From the NCBI GenBank assembly GCA_016806645.1, contig JACSYO010002006.1, positions 1,551,001 to 1,615,000 on the forward strand: a stretch of 64,000 bases of DNA, given 5' to 3'. This DNA comes from Ophiodon elongatus. Its lineage: Eukaryota; Chordata; Actinopteri; Perciformes; Hexagrammidae. The number at the start of each line of letters is the position of its first letter. Within the stretch, counting starts at the first letter, position 1. The notes under the pieces are model-generated. The model had not been told where the DNA came from. It searched no databases and saw only the letters and a program-made list of their open reading frames with translations. The translations under genes and the position numbers were made by a program. Positions 24,050 to 35,900 of the stretch are shown here, one piece after another.

Positions 24050-26908
24050 ACACAGCACCTTCGCAGAACATCATTAACATGCAATCATTGGATTCATCTG
24101 ATTGGCACAGACAAAACCCACAGCAGCAGATCACATGAATTAGATTTTGTGCATCAGCAGACACTGCGGGACAAAACTGATGTAGCTAAACGAAAGAAGA
24201 AAAACTTACTCTAAGAAAGGGGTAGCTTATTGAAAGGTAAATGCATGAGGTTGTTTTTTCTCAATTCCCTAAAATATTATCATTTTGGGAAGAAAAAAAA
24301 AAGAAAAAAGACAAGACGGAAGTATTAGTATGCGCAGACTGCACCTCTCAGATCTCAGACAGGGCATTCCAAGTGCAGAGGAAACTATTGAACAGCATGA
24401 CACACCACAGCAGCCAATGAGGTCATATCCAAAAGAGGCGGAGCTCCGCTCATCACCGCGCCAAAGGCAATTTAGAAAAGTACCGGAGTTATTGACAGGA
24501 TAGTTAAAAAGGGCAAGAAAGAGACATTCAAGGCACAGACGGGCTCCAGCAGTTCGTGAGCACACACTCCCACTGAGAAAAGTCTGGAAGGCGGCCGAAT
24601 TTCGACGCGCTGAAACTGCAATGGATTCGTAGACAAACTGAAATTAGTGAATCAGGAAGCACGCGAAAAGGGTATGCAGCCGCAGGGAGTTGATCCTCGA
24701 GTGGGAAAAGATACACAACACACACCCCGCACCCAGAAGCACCTGATGTTCCCTCAGACAGCCAGATTACATTCTTTACATTCAAAATCAGTTCAGAAAA
24801 ATAGAGGGAACTCTATTCTGAGAACTCCCCGAGAATTAAGGCCAAAATCTACCAACATTGGCTACATTACATTATTTCAACTCGAGCCACAAAAAAAAGA
24901 AACCAATGAAAAAAACACATTGCATCATTTGGGGTGAGTGCGTACCTCGCCTATGGCCTTGACCTTGTTGCCAAGAACTAACATTCCAATGGGGATACCC
25001 CTAAGGTTTGGGCAGCTTCTGATGTTGTGACCAGAGGGGCCGGTCTTCACTACCTTATAAAGCCCCGGGCCGCCGCCCTGCCCTGCCCTGCTTTGCGCCC
25101 GAATGGGGGCCTCGTGGGAAGGGCAGCTGCTCACCTCCTTTAAGTTCTCCTCCGATTGGCCCCTGACCTCCTGCAAGAGGTGAGAGCAGTGGATTAGAGG
25201 CAACGTACAGTAACACAACAACAGGCTGCAAAAATCTTTCAGTCCAGGACAAGGCTCGGACCGCTAGGTCCTGGAAATGTTACGATGAAGAGCCCGTGTG
25301 AGCAGCGTAACGGGCAGAAGAGCGACCTGCCCTGTAAAAAACAAGTAGATTTTTGGACCCGAGCTCATTTCTCATATCGAGCGGTTATAAATCCAGTCGG
25401 TCAGTAAGGACGTGTGCTGTGTGATCTTCAACAGCTTTAAGCGAATCATTTTCTTGGCTGGAACCAACCAACGGTTAGAGCTTGATTATTCAATCAGTGA
25501 CCTCAGGGTAAAAATGATAAGTTGCAGTTTCCCATGGGGGGAGGGGGTGGGGGTCACAAATGGGACTATTTTGTGGCCGGGCGTTCTACGTTTTCCTGGA
25601 ATCTTCTCGATACTGTTCCCGGCAAATGAAAAGTCCAGACCGAGTGAGCTTTAGGGCTGCTGGCAAGTGGATTTTGTTACAGGACAGAGTCCGGCTCGCT
25701 CTTCTCCCCGTTTCCGGTCTTTATGCTAAGCTAAGCTAACCGGCTGCAGCTTTCTATTTACAGTGCCGACATGAGAGCGGTCAAACTCTTCTTACTGACT
25801 CCTTTGAGAGGCCGCGTCACGCTTATTTTACAACTCCTACACATCACAACATGGATAACTGGAGACCTACTCAGACATCCATCCTCAACAGCAGGAAGTG
25901 ATATACAAAACTCCCACGTATTCCCCGGGATATAAAAAAAAAAACTAAAATGCATGTACTGTACATAACATTGTAAAAGTTTCAATATAATCGAAGATTG
26001 AAATACTGGCAGTAGAACCAACATGAGAATTCAAACACGCCATGTAGTGATGCTGTTAGATGAGCAACAGACAGGAGGTAGAACTTAATCTCATACAGGC
26101 TAGAGGGAGGCATGCTATGACGCACAAGGGTACAGGACTATGAGCCTTTCAACAAGACCTCATGCAACAGACTGGATGTTAGTATCTTCAACCCCCATGC
26201 AACACACAAGCTTGAACAGTAATTCCGTTAAAAAAAAACAACAACAACAAATGGGATCACTGCGCTGAGTCTGCGGGCCAGAAGGCACCGACGTACTGTT
26301 TGGTCACCGAATCGTCAAAATGAAACAAAGCAGACAACCATGCAGCTGTTGTTCGACCTCTTGTGCCTGATTGCAACACTGTGGGGAGACTACAAAGTCA
26401 CAAGGGGTTCAAAGGGGGGTGGGGGGGACAAGTAGAGTGACAGATAAGATGATAAGCTATGGGGCGCGTGTCCCTCCTTCAGACAACTCACCTGTGGCGG
26501 GAATATAGTTAAGGGAGTCCACGATAAAAAGCCGATATCCCTGACTCCTTGGCTAGCGTTAAAGACAGTCTGAGCAACAGATCGTGAGACAGTCAACAAA
26601 AACAGTAGACGACGAGAGAGAGAGAAAGAGAGAGAGGGAGAGAGAGAGGGGGGGGCGGGGGGAACAGGATGGGGGAAGGTGCTCGTGTATTTTTTTGGAA
26701 GAAAATAAAATATATATTTTTTTGGCTCCTTTGGAGTTCAGCATCAGAGGGTTATTTGAGGAGGTGAAGAAGAGAGGACAGAATCGGATAGGCCAGATGG
26801 TGAAATTGTGGAGCGCTGATAAAAAAAAAGGGGGCCAAGAGAAACTGGAGCTCCAGGCCAAGCCTGTCAAATGTTTGAACACTTTACAAATAAGTGTAAA
26901 ATACAACG

Positions 26909-26942
<34 letters not shown>

Positions 26943-29900
26943 AAACAGTTGCTGGGGAAAATTGAAAGGTCACTCCAAACACAACGGGGGTCGGTATTTC
27001 CAAATTCACGACCAAATGAAATAAAAAGAAGAAAACTTCCAAAAAAATTCCCCACTTGGATAATGTAGTGTGTCATGCTGTTCAGACAAGAGCCCTTACA
27101 TGGAAGCCTCCTAAGCCCCTCAAGCATCCCAATGCAAAGGGGGGGAATTGTAGAGCAGTACAATTTTCCCATTGAAACTTTTTTTTTGGCGGACCAGTGA
27201 TTGCTTCATGACAGAAAACCACCTGGATATCAACAACATCTTTCAGATACGTTCCCTGTTACTGCAATATTCATTTTCTGTTATGGCGGTTTTTGTGGCA
27301 TGGAGCAAAAAAATGTGAGGGGAAACACTTGTTAACACATGCTGTGGTGTCAGGGTGTTTATGAGTTGTGACTCGTGAGAGGCAATGAGGAAAAGTGCAG
27401 ACTAACCAACTTCACCACAGGATGACATTACGCCTTGGCGACCCCTTTGTTTGTTCTCCTGCACTGGGGTTCACTTCAGCGCACTGAACAGATACTGCCT
27501 ACGCACGTGAACATCTACAACTGCTGCCACTTTGTGGTCAACCTTTTGCCTTCAAACGTGAGTGGACACATGCACGCTCCCAGCTGCTGTTCCTTTGCAC
27601 CGTGCGTTAGTGACAGCGTCGCTACAACCAGACGCTTCATGCGAGAGGACGCCCCAGCAGCTATACTCTGATGAAGCGCTCAATTCACCATGCTTCCAGT
27701 ACATTTGGGGAGTGAAAAGTAAAAACTGTGATTGTTAAACAATAAAGATGATCTCTGAGCTCACCCCCCACCCCCCCAAACGAACAGTACGGGAGCCTCC
27801 GTCTTTATCAAACTGGGACGGGCCGCTCAGCGGGGCCGTCTGCTACTTACGTCGGCTGGGACCAGTAGGCTCCTGCCCAGGTGCTGGTTAAAAGAGAGGC
27901 ACCAGGCTTCAGTGTAACCATTCATGCTGGGAACATACTTCTTGACTGTTTCGTCATTGAGCCTGAGCCACACGCCATCATCATTGTGGATCTACGGGGG
28001 GAGTGGGGAGGGGGGGGAAACAAGAGCAACAGGGCAGGGCAGAGCCGTGCCGTCCTGTTACTATGGAAACAGGATGGGCAGCGCCCACACACACACACAC
28101 ACACACCACACACACACACACACACACACCACTTCTGAGGTTGCAAGACAGTCTCAAGTCAAACTAGACGAGGTCAAATTGAGGTCACAGCAGGGAGCAT
28201 TGAAGACGGATAAAAATACAGATTATGTGTTGCATTACAGTACAATCAGTAAGAAAGGCTTTGAGTGCTCCAATTTTTTAATTTGTGGATGTAAATGCAT
28301 CACGTCCTTTGGATTTATGTTGCAGGCGCTCAAGCCTTTCATGGAGCCTCAGAGGGGCTTGCAAGAGTATGAAGCAAATCAAAGTAAGAGCAACCAATTT
28401 AGAAGCTTTGCAAGAAAGTAGTTATCATTACTTATAGAGGTAATAACACATAATACATAGAAGACACCAAGCAGGACTCAAAAGTTCTAAAACTAGCAAA
28501 AAAAATAAAAATAGCGTACAATACTTATGATTCCATCCTTACTGATTTAAAGAAGACGAAACAAGGAAATAGAATCAAAGTGGACAGTGCTCCAGCTGAT
28601 ACACTTATATAACATGACGTATACTCTGCCTGGTCTAGAGCCAGTTACCTCGTCAATGAAAGTGATGGTGCCATTGACATGCACTATGCCTATCTGTTCG
28701 CTCTGCAGGGAGGGGTGACTACGCACACGCAGGCCTGCGCTGTCCTTGGACACAAATTTGCGGACCTGAGAGAAGCAGAGGGGGAGATGGAGACCGTGAG
28801 CGGCAGGAGCAAAGAATAAAAAGAAAAAAAGGAGAAAAAAATAAACAAAACAACAAAAAAAAAAGACAAGAAGTGCAGCAGGAGGAGAAGGAGAGAGAAG
28901 AGGGAGCAGGGCAAGTTGACGGTGGGGGGGGGTCGCATGCTTTAACCCACACGGAGCTTGCTTCCCCAGACACACAAACAAACGGAGACAGACGAGGAGG
29001 CTTTAGGAGCTCCGATTGCAGCAGCGCCAGTTGGAGTTTGTTTTTGATGCTACACTCACACCGGGGTGTGGAAAAGCCACAGAGCACACGTTACGCAGGA
29101 ATATACACGTTACGCAGGAATATACACGTTACGCAGGAATATACACGTTACGCAGGAATATACACGTTACGCAGGAATATACACGTTACCCCAGGAATAT
29201 ACACGTTACGCAGGAATATACACGTTACCCCAGGAATATACACGTTACGCAGGAATATACACGTTACCCCAGGAATATACACGTTACCCCAGGAATATAC
29301 ACGTTACCCAGGAATATACACGTTACGCAGGAATATACACGTTACGCAGGAATATACACGTTACCCAGGAATATACACGTTACGCAGGAATATACACGTT
29401 ACCCAGGAATATACACGTTACGCAGGAACATACACGTTACCCAGGAATATACACGTTACGCAGGAATATACAAGTTACCCAGGAATATACACGTTACCCA
29501 GGAATATACACGTTACCCAGGAATATACACGTTACGCAGGAATATACACGTTACGCAGGAATATACACGTTACGCAGGAATATACACGTTACTATACACG
29601 TTACCCAGGAATATACACGTTACGCAGGAATATACACGTTACTATACACGTTACCCAGGAATATACACGTTACGCAGGAATATACACGTTACCCAGGAAT
29701 ATACACGTTACCCAGGACTATAAATACACGTTACCCCGGGAATATAAATACACGTTACCCCGGGAATATAAATACACGTTACCCCGGGAATATACACGTT
29801 ACCCCGGGAATATACACGTTACCCCGGGAATATACACGTTACCCAGGAATATACACGTTACCCAGGAATATACACGTTACCCAGGAATATACACGTTACC

Positions 29901-32900
29901 CAGGAATATACACGTTACCCAGGAATATACACGTTACCCAGGAATATACGCAGTGACGATTAAAAAGGCCGCAGAATTTTAGCTCGTCTCCCCGTTATGG
30001 ATCGCACAATCTAAATACCACAAGTTTCACAAAATGATGATGAGCCACGACATGCTCTGTATCAGGCTGATGCAGCGTCGGCATTTCAAGTAATTGAAAA
30101 TCGTTTGATTACTTTTTTATCTATGAGTAATCAATCAATGCAGTTTGAATAGATGACGAGGCTGAGATACAGTGCCATCAGTCTATATGTGTTTATGCAC
30201 ACCAGAACCTGAGTATGATGAATAACTATAATAAAAATATATTTTTGCCACAAATGGACAAAAGGTCTCGATAATAAACTTTTGGTATTAAGTGCATCAT
30301 ATTGTCAAGCGGTTGCTTGTTTGCACATCCAGCAAAGTAAAGCAACATCACACTGGAGTTTTAAGCCTGGTAGCGCTGGTTTAGTCTGCAGAGTCCTGAA
30401 AATACACATGAATTCCTTCACTGGTGCGTTTTGGATCCCGGGGCTGTCACAAAACCTGATTTTCACGACACGAATATCTTGGCCAAAGGAATTCACAACG
30501 ACAATATTATTGCGATATCTATAGAACATGAGAGAACGAACAATGCTATCAGTCAAATTCATCTTTAACTTTGTTCATTGTGCGTTTTGTCCATTTTTTG
30601 GCAAATTAACTAAACTCAAAATATGACTGTAGGTGGGTTGCCTAACCATAACCGCATATATAAAAGGATTCAAGAGACACTGGATTACTTACACATAATC
30701 TTCATATGTGCTCATTATTAACACAATATTTAATTGTTGAAATATCACGGCTATCGTTAATACCGGTGTATCGTGACGCCCCTATCTACCATGAGAGCGA
30801 GCTCGACAGATTTGTTTATTTAAGTCACTCGTGACGATATTCACAATGATCCTGATAATGGAAATTCACTACAATCAACCTATTGAGGGGGTCTCTAGTT
30901 TTATTATCGCGATCCATGATAGAATCCGATATGGTCCCATCACCTCGCACTGGACAGATGGCTTACAATCAGCTGTGTGTCCGTTGCTTTCTATGGACCA
31001 GCATTAGTTCTGATTGTCAGACGAGCAAACCAAAACAAGGGAAGTGCAAAATAAGATGCAAGATTTTCAGTGCAAGTGGGCAGCACCCCTTTCATATTAC
31101 AGGGAGATCCGTGTTTCAGTGTTCGTATCAAATTATTGCTCAATGTGGCTTTTATGGTAATAATTTAGTTAAAGTTACAAGTTGGTGTTGACGGGTATAG
31201 AAGACAGCACAAACTGTGTCTGGTCTCTGGTGCAGTTGATGGGGGATTGCAAGCATGCATGCATTTTACAGGTGTGTTTGTGTGCATGTTCATGCCCCTG
31301 GTGGAGCTCACCTTGCAAGGCTGAGGTTCAGCCTTTGGTTTGACCATCTGAGTGCCGGGTGGTATCATGCCTTTGGGGGGGTCTTTGACTTCTACCTCCA
31401 TACCAGCATCTGAAAAGAAAAGATTTACAGCTCAAAATCTGAAAATGACAGCGATTAAGTGACTAATCAGAAAGGTTTTCAAATGATGGACTAATCCATA
31501 TGCATGGCAGCCGCATGACGTTATGTCATCAGTGCATACCCTCTATGTGGGAAAATACTTCAGCCGTTTCCATTGACATATACCTATTTCAATGCCATCA
31601 ATGGTGACGTGGATTGTGTAGAGGCCGACTGCTCCCGGAGTCCAGTTGGCGCTGTAGGTTCCGTCAGTGTTGGCACGAATCAGCATGTTCTCACTGGGCC
31701 TGTGTGGGAAAGGATCAATAAGTAGGTGGTACCTCAGTGGGAAATGTCTTCTATTTCTGCCTAACCTCACTTACCTCTTTGGGGTGGGGGAGGCAAAGCG
31801 CAGCTCTTCAAACGAGTAGTTTTCATAAGCCTGCAAAGACAAACGAGTAGGAAGTTAATAACAAAACCACTGGCCTACTAATCATGATGTTCCCTGAATC
31901 AAAAATATACACTTATTCACAGAATATATTTATGTTTCTATACGAGTTATTCTGCCAGATTTCATGACTTGTTTTAAAACGTTTCATTATGCATCGCTTC
32001 CTCAATAGTCTGAAAATATAAATAAAAGGTTGGCACACTGTAGCTCCCTCAGGTGCAATTATATATTCTCATTGCCATCTTCTTTTGGTTCAGCACCTCT
32101 CTACAGCGGTTTTGGATGTGCACGACCACTTTACACTGTTCCTCAATAGTCTTGCATGGCCAGACTTACCACCACTCGCTTGTTTATATTTCTTTAAACC
32201 AATCAAAATAGAGGACAGCCAATGTCAGACTTCTACAGTAACGACATCCAGCGAGTCAGACTACTTCCTCAGTCTTTAGTCACTAAATTTACTCTCCTTT
32301 TAGTCTTCTTCGATTACCGCTTTCTATATTAAGTATCTTATTGTAAATAAGAAGTGTTTATTGTGAAAATGTAAACACGAAAAAGAAACAGTGGCTATTA
32401 AAATGAGCAATTCCTTGCATGTCCTGTAGGGGTCACAAGTTGGTATGTAGCCTCTACAACAGATCTGATAACTGTAACCAAGTGAGGTTATGAGCCAGTT
32501 CCAGGCCGCTGACCTTCATCATGGTTATAGCGATGTATCGAGCTTCTTTCACGATCATGGGCTCGTACGTGGCCTCCAGCTTGGGCATTGGCAAACCCCC
32601 GAAGGTTAGGTCGGGGCCGGAGGACGACGGCGAGGAGCTCCCGGGTAGCCGCTGCAGCCTCTTCACATTCTCCGGCTGCATCGACTTCTTCTGTGAAACG
32701 GGCACGGCCTTTACCTCCACCTGGACACGTGACAGATGAGAAACACACGTCAGATTTTTGCCAATGCAGGCAAAAAATGATTACGCAGCTCCGATCTTAT
32801 TAAAAAGAAATGCATCTCTTGGAAGCCAAAGCAATCCCTCCTGACCTTCATGTGAGGAACGTGCACCACATCTCCGTACTGGTCTTTGGTCTGCACGACC

Positions 32901-35900
32901 ACGGTGGTCGGCCACCCACAGCGTATGTCGTCTTTGTTCAGGATCAGAGACGTCTTCTGGGGGTCCGCGTAAGAGTCCGGCTGCAGCCACCTGGAGGGAC
33001 GAAAAGGACAAAAGGAGAGAGACAGGGTAGTACATTTCTAATCTGTGATGGAATTAAATTGCAGAGGGAAAGCTCAAATGAAAGTTACAACCAACACATG
33101 GTTCAAAACAGAAAACGCATAGTGCATGTTTTGCTCTCTTTAAGCAACTAGAACTAACACGGGACAGACAAACAAACGTTTACCTGGCCAGACGTCCTCC
33201 GCTGGAGGTCTGTACGCAGGTGATGAAGTCCTCGAGGAAAGAGTGCTCATTGGTTTGGAGGTGCAGGGGCAGATTTCCCTCCAGGGCCTCCAGGATGGTG
33301 GGGGAGTGAGACAAGGCCAGACCCTTCCCCAGGATCCCAGAGTGGGACTTACAGACCTGGGGTGACGTCAAAGGAAATGAGAATCAGGGAAGGTAGAGTG
33401 ATGATGAAATGTAAAAATCCTTTCCACGAGACAACAAATAAGAGAATTTAAAAGATGACAAACCTGAAGAGAGGCTTCCTCGAGAATCTCAAGATCCTCC
33501 TCCAGTTCATTACCTTAAATTAAAAGATTAGAACAACAGATGAATGATTTACTCGAGACGTTATTCACGACAGCCGAAGCAAATCCCCTCATCCACAGTT
33601 TTCCATACCGATAGGGAGGGCCAGGTCCTTCTTCATCAGAGCTGCAGCACACACACTGCCCAGGTAGGCCAACTCCTTCTCCAGCTGGATGATACCCTGA
33701 AACGTCCATAATGCGATGGTCAGGAAGGTTGCTCCCCCCCCCATTATGCAGAAAAATGGAAGTCCATCCCGCTGCACAATATACAGAGGAATGTGCGAGT
33801 GTGCCTGTACCTCATCGGGGCCGGGGTTGAACTCGTATCCCACGGCAACGCACTTGAAGCCGTAGAAGCAAGCCTTCTCGTCTTTGACGTAGTCCGAGGC
33901 CGTCTCCAGCGAGAACAGAACTTCGTTTCCTGAAAGCAGAGAGGGCAGAAACATGGAAGATGAAACGAGAGACAGGTGGGCGGAGGTGTGCATGCAGGGA
34001 ATCGCTGGTAAACTAATGAGCGCCGGCTGCAGCAGGTGGCTCAGCGAAGCATCATTAAAGGAGATTAAAGCACAAGACGAGAACAATTAAGATCAATGAA
34101 CTACAGCTGTGTTTAGGATGGTGTCACTGCTCGATTCCTACCACGTCATGCTACACGTGTGTATACACACACACACGTTACCTCAATAAAGAATACGTTT
34201 GCCTGTTTTTCCCAATAAAGGAATAGTTTGGCTTTTTGTGGGGTGGTATGCTGTACTTCTCCAGTCAGTGGACGACCTACAGTAGATGAAGTTTGGAGAA
34301 ACAAACATGAGTACCAGCTCGGGAGCAAAGCAATGTACTGCTGTGGATTGGGCGGCAGCAAAAACCTATTTTAGATACCTAAAAAAAAAAATTCAAGGAT
34401 GCGCTATATTTAGAATATTTTCTCCGCCTTACCTTGCCGCCAGACAGCCCTTTCTGACAGTGAGCTGAAGCCGTTACCTAGGCTCTCTGTTAAAAGGTAC
34501 TAAACTCTTTTGAGAGAACCAGTCATTTAGCCTTGCAGAACACAGGAGTTTGCTGGTCTACCGCTGCCTCGTCGGCCAGTTTGTTGGTGTTATTGTGTGA
34601 CTTTGGTGAATCTGACCGAACTCATTAAAGTAATAACGTCACACAGTAACACAAACAAACTAACTAACTTATCGAGGCAGCAGTCGACCAGCAACTCCTG
34701 TGTTCTGCGGCGTTAAATAACTGGTGCTGTCAAAAGGAGTATTGTGTCTTTGCAGAGACCATAGATGGATACAATGGCTTCGGTTCCCCGTCAGAAAGGG
34801 CTGTCTGACAGCAAGGTAAAGTGGTGAAAATATTCTAAATATAGCATACACTTAAACTAATAATGATTTATTTAGGTGTCTGAAATATGTCCACAGCAGT
34901 ACATTGCTTTGATCCCGTTTCGGTACTCATGTCTGTTTCTCCCAACTCCATCTACTGTAGCAACACACAGGCTTTTAGTGCCTCATAGAAACCCACTTGT
35001 AAAAATCCAAACCATCCCTTTCAGGTATGTAGCACATCATCCCAGACTCTGCTGCAGAGCAAGACACTTGGTTGGGCAGTACATGCGCTAGCTGAGCATT
35101 TTATGATTCTGTCCAGAATATAATTTAAAAAGAAAAACATTTGATCGTCATTAAAGTTGATGTGGACAAATTCACTGCAATGCATACTTTTCCTGATCTT
35201 TTTAAGACATTTTTCATCTGACAAGCACTTCAAATGACAAAAGTAGTATCACATCCAATCGTAGTGCCGATGAAATTAAATATCAGAGAAGTGCAATCAC
35301 TTAGCAGCCAATGACGATGTCAAAAAGCACTAATATTGGGAAGCAGCAGTTGGCAAATGTAATTAAGTGCCTTCAAAAGGTTCATGTCTTGATTTTGATT
35401 TTTAGAATCTTTCATCTTATGTGGTAAACTTATTTTTCTCCATCGGTCTACTATACATTAAATCAACCAAGTCTCTTGGCTTTCAGAACTTGTGGATTTA
35501 TTGCGATTCTGTTATTGCCAAAACAACAGTCTGATCATAACTGCTGATTGTTCATTAGCTCGGCCTCGCCTACCTGGCAGCACCAGGACGGTGGTGGGCC
35601 AGCCGGTGGAGCCAGAGAACTTCTTGAGATCAGTCCAGGTGTTGATGGTGTCATGGACCAAAGGTTTGCCCCCCAGGCTGGACAGGTGGAGGGTACGGCT
35701 AGGGATGAGCAGGCGTAGGACGTCCTCTGGCTGCGCCGTGCCGCACTGCTGATCGAACTCGATGGTGGTCCAGCGGACACAGTCGGGGAAAGACACCTGA
35801 GGCAAGGCGAGACGGAGCAAGATTCAGTTTGAGACTTTAAACTACAGCGTGTCTCCGACTCGGTCCTGATGCACGTCTCTTGCTCAGCAGTCAGCATGCC

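Larger units (their letters stand above)
25171..27850 (-). other. mycbp2: mycbp2 intron with dispersed repeat and CAA run
   Basis: 2.68 kb. Holds a dispersed repeat (25650-25800), (GA)n (26615-26649), (CAA)n (26905-26941). No gene. Confidence 0.75.

Noticed and set aside
29086..29947. Resemblance to a CRISPR array
   Set aside because: Units are directly adjacent with no unique spacers, and the window is a vertebrate genome.
28873..29982. A 369-residue forward open frame of repeated IYTLRRNIHVTQEYTRYAG-like peptide, and two shorter ones in the other frames
   Set aside because: All come from the 19-base minisatellite, which has no stop in any forward frame. No start context, splice signals or homologous protein features.
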